Source of the DNA: UBA1563 sp037440065 | GTDB lineage: Bacteria; Bacteroidota; Ignavibacteria; Ignavibacteriales; Ignavibacteriaceae | DNA: 64,000 nt | Reading direction: 5' to 3' | Assembly: GCA_037440065.1 (NCBI GenBank) | Contig: JBBIUV010000016.1 | Coordinates: 310,001 to 374,000 of the forward strand | Part shown: one piece after another, positions 26,510 to 34,100 of the stretch | Layout of the letters: every line of letters starts with the position of its first letter | Numbering within the stretch: position 1 is the stretch's first letter | Notes under the pieces: model-generated | The model's database searches: none | What the model was told of the DNA's origin: nothing | What the model saw: the letters and a program-made list of their open reading frames with translations, nothing else | Program-made: the position numbers and the translations under genes

Positions 26510-28426
26510 ATGACAAGAACTGAATTAGTAAAGAAACTTACTTCGTATGCATCGGTAGATGAAAGTTACGCCGCAGCGTTTATGGAGTCGTTTCTCTTGT
26601 CCTTACACCAGAAGTTATTAAATCATGATTCTTTTCAACTCCCCAACAATATCTCTTTTAAACAAAAAAAAGTTGTAAGGAATAATAAAGAATTTTACCT
26701 GATCACATGCTCATCATCAGATCAATTTGAAGTTTCATCGGAAGAACTAGTTTTTGCCGTTCCCGGAATACATGATGACATAAAATCTGATAAATATTCT
26801 GTGTTTTCAATTAGCATCGGAAAACAAATTATTCCTAATAAGGAATTGATCTCTTCCGGATTTACCTTTGAGCCAAGTTTTTCTCTAAAGAATTATTGTC
26901 GTGATAAAGCTCAAAGTCTTATTCAAAGGGGAGAGTTTCTTTCACCAAGTTTAGCGCCAACTGATTTTGCCTGGGACTTTAGTCCAGCAGAAACAGAAGA
27001 CCATTTTGCAACCGATGATTCACTTCAAGAGGAAATATCAAAAGAAGTTCAAGAATTTTCATGGGATTTTGGAACCAACTGGAAACGTGAACTGCAGGAA
27101 GATGAAATTCTTTCTGTTCAACCTTCACTTGAAGATGTTGTTAGACATACGGTAGTTGAAGAAAAAGTTGAAGATCAAATTGAGGCAGAATTCCCAAGCT
27201 GGAATTTTAACCAAGAAGAACCCGCAGAAGTTGCCTCTTTACAAGAAGATGTTGGAACGAAAACTAAAATCGACGAACTTGATTTTTCCCAACTCCACGA
27301 AAAACTTACCGGGAAATTTGAATTTGAAGAAGTTAAAGCCAAAGATGTAACGCAAGAATTAAGCATCGATCTTTCTGATTTTGATAAACCGGCGGATATT
27401 GATTCGTTTGTTTCCGAACCGGAAATAGAAGAACCGGTTGATGATTATTTTAAAAATTATGATAAAGTAACCGATGAGGAATATGTTCACGTTCAATCAA
27501 CTTCTGAGTTTGTTTTAACGCAAGAGCAAGAAAAACTTCTTCAAGAAAATGATCCATTCAGCAGTTTTACTGTCGAGAAGCCGGCTCCAGAATTTGATGA
27601 ACCAACGGAAGAAGAAAATTGGGAACCCGAACTGCCAGCTTTCCCCTTAGAAAAAAAAGAAGAGTTAAGTAAACTTTTTACTGATCAAGAGAAAGAAGAA
27701 CCGCTTGAAGTTAAAAGAGAAAAAGGGAGTAAGTTCTGGAGTTTAGTTTCTGGAATATTAGTGATTATTATCTTTATGGTTCTGTATTTGAAAATGTGGG
27801 GAATTCCTTCGTTCTTAAAATTTGGAGAATCTGAAAGTCATGTGGTAAAATCAAAACCAGCTGTTATAGAAAGAGAGTATGATGTTCCGGTGACTTATCC
27901 ATACGATGTTAAGGTAGCCGAATCTCCAAAAATTGAATCTCCGACAGAGAGTGGAAATAAAACCAAAGTCAATTCAGATGCACTTCAAGAAACCGATAAA
28001 CTCCCCGTTGTTAAAAATGATTTTGATGCGAGTGAAATCTTTTCAAAAAATAATCCCAGAAATCGTGTCAGTGGGAAAACAACACAGAACCAGGAGCCGG
28101 TTAAGACGTCTAAAATTCAGCAGCCAACAGTAAAAGAACCAGTTAAGAAAAAAGAAGTGATTCCAACAAAACCGGTTGAAACAAAAAAAGCTACATTGAT
28201 CCGCGATAACATTTATCTGGAAGGTTCATCCTATGTTGTTCAACTTTCATCATGGAAATCTGAATCTATTGCAGATCAAGAAGTAACACGACTGCAAAGA
28301 AAAGGATTTAAAGCATACAAATCTTCTGCGGTTGTTCCGCAAAAGGGGGGAACATGGTACCGGGTAAAGGTTGGCGGATTTTCTTCCGCTGAAGAAGCCT
28401 CTCGATTTTATAATTCAAATAAGTAA
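26510..28426 (+). CDS. HU (CCDC81-type) and SPOR domain protein
   Basis: 638 residues from the ATG at 26510 (a TTG three codons earlier is the alternative). Order: N-terminal HU-like domain (about 1-55, RTELVKKLTSYASVDESYAAAFMESFLLSLHQKL), a second small domain to about 130, a very acidic low-complexity linker (about 150-400), one membrane helix near 410-430 (SLVSGILVIIIFMVLYL), a Lys/Pro/Glu-rich periplasmic linker, and a C-terminal SPOR domain (about 565-638, YVVQLSSWKSESIADQEVTRL). SPOR domains bind denuded septal peptidoglycan; HU-CCDC81/SPOR fusions are known from Bacteroidota. Topology puts the HU part in the cytoplasm. Third gene of the operon. Confidence 0.88.
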   Translation: MTRTELVKKLTSYASVDESYAAAFMESFLLSLHQKLLNHDSFQLPNNISFKQKKVVRNNKEFYLITCSSSDQFEVSSEELVFAVPGIHDDIKSDKYSVFSISIGKQIIPNKELISSGFTFEPSFSLKNYCRDKAQSLIQRGEFLSPSLAPTDFAWDFSPAETEDHFATDDSLQEEISKEVQEFSWDFGTNWKRELQEDEILSVQPSLEDVVRHTVVEEKVEDQIEAEFPSWNFNQEEPAEVASLQEDVGTKTKIDELDFSQLHEKLTGKFEFEEVKAKDVTQELSIDLSDFDKPADIDSFVSEPEIEEPVDDYFKNYDKVTDEEYVHVQSTSEFVLTQEQEKLLQENDPFSSFTVEKPAPEFDEPTEEENWEPELPAFPLEKKEELSKLFTDQEKEEPLEVKREKGSKFWSLVSGILVIIIFMVLYLKMWGIPSFLKFGESESHVVKSKPAVIEREYDVPVTYPYDVKVAESPKIESPTESGNKTKVNSDALQETDKLPVVKNDFDASEIFSKNNPRNRVSGKTTQNQEPVKTSKIQQPTVKEPVKKKEVIPTKPVETKKATLIRDNIYLEGSSYVVQLSSWKSESIADQEVTRLQRKGFKAYKSSAVVPQKGGTWYRVKVGGFSSAEEASRFYNSNK

Positions 28427-28441
28427 TTACAGGAAAGAAGT

Positions 28442-29101
28442 ATGGATTTATTGACTATGTTTCTCAAAGGCGGAGTAATCATGTATCCGATTTTACTCAG
28501 CTCAATTATCGGAGTAGCAATAATTATTGACAAGTTTATCTTACTGCACAAATCAAAAGTGAACGTTGCCGCATTTATGATAAAACTGAGACCGTTCTTA
28601 AAAAAATATGATGTCGCCGGTGCAATTGCATTTTGTAATGGAGAAAAAACTCCCGCCGCCAACATTGTAAAAAAGGGATTAAAAAAAATCCGCTTTGGCC
28701 ATCAACGTGTTAAAGAGGCATTGGAAGATGCCGGGAGACAGGAAATTGCAAAACTTGAAAAAGGTTTATCCACATTGGCTACTGTTTCCGGTATTGCCCC
28801 AATGCTTGGATTCTTAGGTACGGTAACCGGAATGGTTTCTGCATTTCAAACAATTCAGGATTTAATGGGCGCGGCGAATCCTTCTGATTTAGCTGGAGGT
28901 ATCTGGGAGGCTTTGATCACAACGGTTTTCGGTTTAGTAGTCGGAATTCCGGCGTTAGCCTTTTACAATTACTTCACAGAAAAAATAAAAAAACTAATTC
29001 TCAATATCGAGGTGATTTCAAGCGATCTGATCGATATTGTTGAAGAATCTTCAAACGGTAAAAAAACTTCCGGTGAGGATGATGAAGAGATTACTCTTTA
29101 G
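28442..29101 (+). CDS. exbB: ExbB/TolQ/MotA family proton-channel protein
   Basis: 219 residues with three membrane helices: about 10-30 (GGVIMYPILLSSIIGVAIII), about 110-140 (TVSGIAPMLGFLGTVTGMVSAF) and about 150-180 (IWEALITTVFGLVVGIPALAFYNYF). The central motif APMLGFLGTVTGM and the ALITTVFGLVVGIPA motif are diagnostic of ExbB/TolQ. With ExbD it conducts protons across the inner membrane to energise the TonB protein encoded two genes downstream. 15 bp from the SPOR gene, 8 bp before exbD. TolQ is the alternative name; the TonB partner favours ExbB. Confidence 0.93.
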   Translation: MDLLTMFLKGGVIMYPILLSSIIGVAIIIDKFILLHKSKVNVAAFMIKLRPFLKKYDVAGAIAFCNGEKTPAANIVKKGLKKIRFGHQRVKEALEDAGRQEIAKLEKGLSTLATVSGIAPMLGFLGTVTGMVSAFQTIQDLMGAANPSDLAGGIWEALITTVFGLVVGIPALAFYNYFTEKIKKLILNIEVISSDLIDIVEESSNGKKTSGEDDEEITL

Positions 29102-29109
29102 AGGATGAT

Positions 29110-29514
29110 ATGAAACTAGAAATGACAAATAAACCACTTGTTACCTTTAGTGTGTCCTCACTTACAGATATTGTAATGCTTCTCTTAATATTTTTTCTTT
29201 TAACATCACAGTTTGTTTTGCAGACAGGAGTAAAAATAAAGTTACCCGGCGCAAAAAATAACGAGCAGCTGGCTCCATCAAAACTGGTAGTTACATTATC
29301 TGATAAAGGAGAAATATTCGTTGGTGACGAGAGATTTCAATTAGAAGCGTTGGCCGGGAAATTAAATAAAATAAAGGCGTCAAGTCCTGAAAACAATCTA
29401 ATTCTTCGCGCGGATAAAAGTGTTCCTGTCGATTTAGTCATCAAAGTTATTGATGCTGCACGGGGAATTGGTATACAAAAATTTACCATTGAAACTGAAA
29501 AAGTTAATCTATAA
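29110..29514 (+). CDS. exbD: ExbD/TolR family proton-channel protein
   Basis: 134 residues: a short cytoplasmic N-terminus, one membrane helix (about 16-38) starting with the essential protonatable Asp18 in SLTDIVMLLLIFFLL, and a periplasmic domain with ADKSVPVDLVIKVIDAARGIGIQKFTIET, typical of ExbD/TolR. It partners ExbB in the proton-driven motor. GAGGATGAT upstream of the ATG provides the ribosome site. Fifth gene of the operon, 8 bp from its neighbours on both sides. Confidence 0.93.
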   Translation: MKLEMTNKPLVTFSVSSLTDIVMLLLIFFLLTSQFVLQTGVKIKLPGAKNNEQLAPSKLVVTLSDKGEIFVGDERFQLEALAGKLNKIKASSPENNLILRADKSVPVDLVIKVIDAARGIGIQKFTIETEKVNL

Positions 29515-29522
29515 TCCTAAGC

Positions 29523-30149
29523 ATGCCTGAACAAAAAACAATAACTACATCATATTTTATCTCACTTCTTCTCCACGTTGCGGTATTAGTTTTATTCTTT
29601 TATCTAAAATTGGAAGTTGAATATCCGGTAAAAGAATATATTGAAGTCGGGTTTGGGGGCATCACCGGCGGGGCTTCGAGTGCCGGAGCAGAGAATGTAT
29701 TGGAGGAAAAGAAAATTGAGGAATTGAAAGTTGATACGAAGGAAGATGTTGCAGTCCCAAAAGTAAAAAATACGTTTGAGAATGAAGTCCCATCAACTGC
29801 AAAAAAGAAAACGGAAGAAAAACTCGTTGAACCGAAAGGAAATCAAGGAATCGGGACGGGAAATTCAGGATTTGACATTGAGTGGGGAGGAAATGGGAAA
29901 AGAAAAATTTACAGTTACACACTTCCCGCTTACCCGGAAGGTGTAAATAAAGAGATTGATATCCGTCTTCGATTTTCTATTTTACCTGATGGAACAGTTG
30001 GAACAATATTCCCTTTAACAAAAGCTGATACAAAATTAGAGAACACCGCGATGAATTCATTGCGCCAGTGGCGGTTTGAACCACTTCCGGTAAAACAAAA
30101 AAAGACGGAACAATTCGCGATTATTGTTTTTCCGTACCGGCTTCAGTGA
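29523..30149 (+). CDS. TonB family energy-transducing protein
   Basis: 208 residues with an N-terminal membrane anchor (about 8-27), a glycine-rich segment (GFGGITGGASSAGA near 43-56), a charged Glu/Lys/Pro linker, and a TonB C-terminal domain (about 135-208) with DIRLRFSILPDGTVGTIFPL and ALRQWRFEP-like AMNSLRQWRFEPLP. It would couple the ExbBD motor to an outer-membrane partner, most simply the barrel protein encoded in the same operon. Its last 29 bases overlap the end of the convergent gene at 30121. TolA-like use is an alternative. Confidence 0.88.
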   Translation: MPEQKTITTSYFISLLLHVAVLVLFFYLKLEVEYPVKEYIEVGFGGITGGASSAGAENVLEEKKIEELKVDTKEDVAVPKVKNTFENEVPSTAKKKTEEKLVEPKGNQGIGTGNSGFDIEWGGNGKRKIYSYTLPAYPEGVNKEIDIRLRFSILPDGTVGTIFPLTKADTKLENTAMNSLRQWRFEPLPVKQKKTEQFAIIVFPYRLQ

Positions 30150-30420
30150 AAATATCTTTGTAGTAGAGGCGGTAAAAAAAGTATTCCGCAATCGTTAATA
30201 AGGATAGTGCGAACGTATCCCGGTCGTAGAAAATTCCAAGTCCTTCAGGTTCCATAAATATTTTTGCGATCATCGTTGTGATTGTCCAGCCAACGGCGAA
30301 CAAAACTCCTATTAATCCGATATTCAAAATTCCTCCGGAGAGATTCTCATCTTGCCATTTCTTAGTAAAAATGATGAGTGTAAAAATGTAATGTGCAAAA
30401 AAGATAAATGCGGTGATCAT
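30121..30420 (-). CDS. Small membrane protein, unknown function
   Basis: 99 residues with two clear hydrophobic helices (about 1-20 and 28-52) and a third near 68-85. No recognised family. It overlaps the upstream membrane-protein gene by 4 bp (ATGA), so it is the last gene of a four-gene minus-strand operon. Its 3' end overlaps the tonB-like gene by 29 bp on the opposite strand. Confidence 0.65.
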   Translation of the reverse strand: MITAFIFFAHYIFTLIIFTKKWQDENLSGGILNIGLIGVLFAVGWTITTMIAKIFMEPEGLGIFYDRDTFALSLLTIAEYFFYRLYYKDIFTEAGTEKQ

Positions 30421-30923
30421 AAATTTGTAAAATATTTTTTGTTAAAGATTGACATTCCGATTAGTCCCCCGATAATTCCAAAGATGGAATTAATAATTAC
30501 ATTATTGAACAAGAGAAACGTTGTATAAAGTGGAGAAAATCCGTTCACAGTAATTTCTTTTCCCATATTTCTTAGAATTCTTACTGTCTCGTTTCCAATT
30601 TCCCCCAGATTATAACTGTTCAACAATATTTCAACTTCTGTAATACTTTGAACCAGATCGTTGGAATGGAAGATGTACGTAATCATTACTTCAAAAATTA
30701 CAGAAATAAGTGCAGACGATAAGCCCGTAATTAATCCAAAAAAAATTGCCGATTTTACACTAATACTTTGAGCGAACGATGTAATTCTTAAATAAAAATA
30801 TAGACTCAAAATAGTTGCAGCAGGAAGTATGATACAACATCCGAGACTTTTAATTCCGGGGATTGTACTTAAAACTGCTGCTCCAAATCCGCATACTATT
30901 GCGGGGGAAAGTTTGTTCTTCAT
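30417..30923 (-). CDS. DUF4199-like membrane protein
   Basis: 168 residues with four hydrophobic segments (about 5-48, 58-85, 132-160). The layout, with SVKSAIFFGLITGLSSALISVIFEVMITYIF in the middle and a final helix LFNNVIINSIFGIIGGLIGMSIF, resembles the DUF4199 family common in Bacteroidota; function unknown. It lies 3 bp after the DUF2085 gene and overlaps the next gene by 4 bp. Confidence 0.6.
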   Translation of the reverse strand: MKNKLSPAIVCGFGAAVLSTIPGIKSLGCCIILPAATILSLYFYLRITSFAQSISVKSAIFFGLITGLSSALISVIFEVMITYIFHSNDLVQSITEVEILLNSYNLGEIGNETVRILRNMGKEITVNGFSPLYTTFLLFNNVIINSIFGIIGGLIGMSIFNKKYFTNL

Positions 30924-30926
30924 AAA

Positions 30927-31400
30927 TTAGTTGTCTCTTTGGGTACGATGGTAGAAATTATTTCTTTGTATTTCAAAAATAACAAAGTAAACGGCAAAAA
31001 AAGAAAAAAGATATCCGGTAAAAAACGCTGATGTCTTGTTATATTCTGTTAGAATAAAATTATTGATCAAAACATCTGCGAGCATGACCAGTGAAAAGGT
31101 AATAAAGTATTTAAAACTTTTTGATTGTAAAGATTTTAATATGGTGAAAACGGAGAAGAACATCGCAATGAATCCTCCTATATATATTCCCGTGCATCTA
31201 GAACAAACTAAAAAGTGAGAGCCGTTTACAAGAAAACTTTTATCAGGTTGCTGATGGCAGACATTTCCATAACTCGTCTTTACTAACGGATAAAAAGCCC
31301 GGAACTGACTATCCGGCGGAAGAAAAGAGAAGAGCGAAAATCCAACAATCCAAATTGCCATTAATGAAAGGATTAATGTTAAGAATATTTTACTTTTCAC
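30927..31400 (-). CDS. DUF2085 membrane protein
   Basis: 157 residues, GTG start overlapping the upstream NHL gene by 11 bp. The DUF2085 core is clear: NVCHQQPDKSFLVNGSHFLVCSRCTGIYIGGF (shown as key residues Cys-His-Gln and Cys-x-x-Cys-x-Gly-x-Tyr around 48-76), between a first helix at 5-25 and three later helices. The paired cysteines and histidine suggest a metal or redox site at the membrane surface, but no activity is known to me. Confidence 0.8.
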   Translation of the reverse strand: MKSKIFLTLILSLMAIWIVGFSLFSFLPPDSQFRAFYPLVKTSYGNVCHQQPDKSFLVNGSHFLVCSRCTGIYIGGFIAMFFSVFTILKSLQSKSFKYFITFSLVMLADVLINNFILTEYNKTSAFFTGYLFSFFAVYFVIFEIQRNNFYHRTQRDN

Positions 31401-32250
31401 TTAACTCAAAAGAATGGATAGACGTGTTGGTTAGAATATAAATCTTATTTGATACAGCTAACGAAGAGATGAATTTAGTTGTACTATTTACTGAAGCCAG
31501 TTTTGCTTTTGAAAAGTAAAGTTTGTTCCCTTCTTTCGCGGAAATATAAATTGTGCTGTCTCCAGTTAAGGTGATAGAGTTGTAATATTTATCAATCGAA
31601 TTAAACTTTTCCGGTAAAGTGATTTTTGAAACACCGTTTCCGAAGAGATCAAATACAATTAAGCTCAATCCATCAAGAACCAGGATGTTATTATTCTCGG
31701 TCACTATCAATTTTACAGGATTTTTAACTGCAAATTCACCTGCATCAAAACCACCAAATTGTAAGATATACTTACCGAAGAGATCAAATTTAAGTATGCG
31801 TTTATTTTCTGAATCAAGGACATACAGATCTCCCATCGACGAAACATCGGCGCTAAGCGGGAATCCGAAAGCGGCATCACTATTATCCCCTTCGCGGGTG
31901 GAAAGTTTGGAGATAAAATTCAAATCTCTATCAAACTGCTGAACTGAATGATTATTTTTATCCGCAACAAAAATATCTAGAGCGTTTAGCGAAACATCAA
32001 TAGGATAATCAAATTGTCCATTGTCCCATCCATAACCTCCAAACGCTTTCACTTCATTTCCAAGTGAATCAATTTTATATATTTCATCACTGCCGTTATC
32101 GGATACGTAAAAATAACCTTGAGGAGAAAGGGCGAAAGAGGTGGCGTCAGAAAATAAACCGAATTGATTTACATGTTGATATTCTTGAGACAGCACCAAA
32201 CAGTTCAAGATTGTGAAGAAGAGGAAAAACCTTTTCAAAAAATGCTCCAT
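31390..32250 (-). CDS. Secreted NHL-repeat/beta-propeller protein
   Basis: 286 residues with a signal peptide (1-21, ending LVLSQ). Repeating blades of about 42 residues carry the NHL-like pattern, for example GYFYVSDNGSDEIYKIDSLG, LDIFVADKNNHSVQQFD and GDLYVLDSENKRILKFDLFG. It is likely periplasmic or surface-exposed and binds another molecule; no catalytic residues seen. First gene of a four-gene operon with three small membrane proteins; overlaps the next gene by 11 bp. Confidence 0.75.
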   Translation of the reverse strand: MEHFLKRFFLFFTILNCLVLSQEYQHVNQFGLFSDATSFALSPQGYFYVSDNGSDEIYKIDSLGNEVKAFGGYGWDNGQFDYPIDVSLNALDIFVADKNNHSVQQFDRDLNFISKLSTREGDNSDAAFGFPLSADVSSMGDLYVLDSENKRILKFDLFGKYILQFGGFDAGEFAVKNPVKLIVTENNNILVLDGLSLIVFDLFGNGVSKITLPEKFNSIDKYYNSITLTGDSTIYISAKEGNKLYFSKAKLASVNSTTKFISSLAVSNKIYILTNTSIHSFELSEK

Positions 32251-32332
32251 TTAGTTATCAGAAAGTTAAAAAACAATGAGATAAGTTAAAAGTCAAAGTC
32301 AGGGAGAGAGTTTATATTCATTTAAAACGATA

Positions 32333-32356
32333 ACGGCTCCGTTTAGCTGGAGCCGT
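32333..32356 (-). terminator. Intrinsic terminator of the lysine aminotransferase gene
   Basis: ACGGCTCC (32333-32340) and GGAGCCGT (32349-32356) form a perfect 8-bp stem with an 8-base loop, 31 bases after the stop of the minus-strand gene. On that strand the stem is followed by TATCGTTTT, a modest U-rich tail. Confidence 0.7.
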
Positions 32357-32386
32357 CTTGTGCAAGTAGTTTAGAATAATTTAAGT

Positions 32387-33745
32387 TTATTTACGCAGCG
32401 AATTTAAAACATTACGGATAATTTTCAAACCTTCGTCAAGTTCATCGATCGTAACAATCAATGGAGTTCTGAAACGAACTGAATGAGAACCGCAGCCCAA
32501 CTGAAGCAGTTTGTTGTTGTAACATTCCTTCACGTACTGATTACGCTGTTCAGTCGACTTGAAATCGAACGCACACATTAATCCTATTCCACGGGCATGT
32601 TCAATTAACGTTGGATATTCAAGTTCTAAAATATGTAACTGATGGAGTAAATATCCTCCTGTTTCTTGAACATGAGCGAGCAGATTATCTTCCTGCATAA
32701 CTTCAAGAATTTTGGTTGAACGAACCATATCAGGCAGATTAGAACCCCAAGTAGAATTAATGCGGCTTGACTTTCTGAAGCAATGTTCTTCTACGTCATC
32801 AATTCGGTTACTAACCATGATTCCGCAGACTTGAGCTTTTTTGCCGAAAGAAATAATATCGGGATAAACATAATGCTCTGATGCCCACATTTTACCGGTA
32901 ATTCCCATTCCAGCTTGAACTTCATCAAACATTAAGAGAATCTCGTTCTCATCGGCAATTTGTCTTAGCTTTAAGAAAAACTCTTTACGGAAAAAATTAT
33001 CGCCACCTTCACCTTGAATAGGTTCTAAAATTATGACCGCGATATCATCCGGATTTTTTTTAATAGCTTGTTGGATTTGGGCAATAGCTATTTGTTCAGA
33101 TTTAATTACTTCCGCTAAATGTTCTTCAAGAGGGAAGAGTATTTTAGGGTTATCAATTCTCGGCCAATCGAACTTCGGGAAATAGTTTATTTTATTCGGA
33201 TCTGTGTTGGTGAGAGATAACGTATACCCGCTTCTTCCATGGAAAGCCTGCTTGAAATGAAGCACCTTCTGTCCGACTTCGTTTGTATAACCTTTCTTAA
33301 TGTTCTTTCTGACTTTCCAATCGAATGCAACTTTTAGTCCATTCTCAACCGCAAGAGTACCGCCATCAATAAAGAAGAGATATTTGAAGTGATCAGGTTT
33401 TGCAACTGTTGCGAATGTTTCAACAAACTCTGCCATTAAAGTCGAATAAATGTCCGAATTGGAAGGTTTATGTAGAGCTGCTTCAATGAGTCTCTCTTTG
33501 AATTCGTCAGTCTGTAACTTCGGATGGTTCATTCCCAGTGGAGAAGAAGCGAAGAATGAAAAAAAGTCTAAGTATTTTTCATTAGTTTTTGCATCTACAA
33601 AATGGAGCCCTTGACTTTTCTGCAAGTCGAGAACAAAATCAAATCCGTCAACAAGCATGTATTTACGCAATGTATCGTGTACAAAGTTGGGATCAATGGA
33701 TTTGTGTTGTAAAGAGATAAACTCTTTTAGTTCAGCATTGTTCAT
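32387..33745 (-). CDS. lat: L-lysine 6-transaminase
   Basis: 452 residues, a class III PLP aminotransferase whose N-terminus (LRKYMLVDGFDFVLDLQKSQG) and body match lysine epsilon-aminotransferases. PLP-binding motifs: FDEVQAGMGITGKMW and the Schiff-base Lys in ISFGKKAQVCGIM; the substrate-side stretch INSTWGSNLPDMVR is typical of this family. It moves the epsilon-amino group of lysine to 2-oxoglutarate, giving 2-aminoadipate 6-semialdehyde. The divergently encoded ALDH7-type dehydrogenase at 34101 would oxidise that product to 2-aminoadipate, which strongly supports the assignment. Ends in a hairpin terminator. Confidence 0.9.
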   Translation of the reverse strand: MNNAELKEFISLQHKSIDPNFVHDTLRKYMLVDGFDFVLDLQKSQGLHFVDAKTNEKYLDFFSFFASSPLGMNHPKLQTDEFKERLIEAALHKPSNSDIYSTLMAEFVETFATVAKPDHFKYLFFIDGGTLAVENGLKVAFDWKVRKNIKKGYTNEVGQKVLHFKQAFHGRSGYTLSLTNTDPNKINYFPKFDWPRIDNPKILFPLEEHLAEVIKSEQIAIAQIQQAIKKNPDDIAVIILEPIQGEGGDNFFRKEFFLKLRQIADENEILLMFDEVQAGMGITGKMWASEHYVYPDIISFGKKAQVCGIMVSNRIDDVEEHCFRKSSRINSTWGSNLPDMVRSTKILEVMQEDNLLAHVQETGGYLLHQLHILELEYPTLIEHARGIGLMCAFDFKSTEQRNQYVKECYNNKLLQLGCGSHSVRFRTPLIVTIDELDEGLKIIRNVLNSLRK

Positions 33746-34100
33746 AATAACCTCTAAATGGGATTAAAATATTTATTTATTAAATGTTTAGAGTTGAACT
33801 GAAATCTAAAAGACGTTTTCGAAACGGGAGACCAGGTAGTTCCTTAGACTTTTGCTTTTTTTGCGGGTGATATGTGCTGTTACAAAAACCATAGTTTCTT
33901 GGGAACAAATTAAGCTAAGTGATTATAACTTTCAAGTGGTTAACTAATATTTTCTTACAGAAGGTTGTTCTTTCCGTCTTTACAAGTAAGAAACATCACA
34001 TTAACAATTAAATGGCTTCCATCAAGTATCTTAAGTTTTTTAATCTCCGTAAATCATCATAAGTTTGATATTATTATTATAAAAAATAAGGGAAACTTTT
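33746..34100. promoter_or_regulatory. 355-bp divergent regulatory region of the lysine genes
   Basis: No open reading frame of interest. It must hold both promoters. The clearest symmetrical element is CGTTTTCGAAACG at 33814-33826 (5-bp arms around TCG), close to the lat gene. I checked for a lysine riboswitch (L-box) on both strands and saw no match to its conserved core. Confidence 0.35.

Noticed and set aside
33746..34100. Lysine riboswitch upstream of the lysine genes
   Set aside because: No match to the L-box core on either strand was found by eye.
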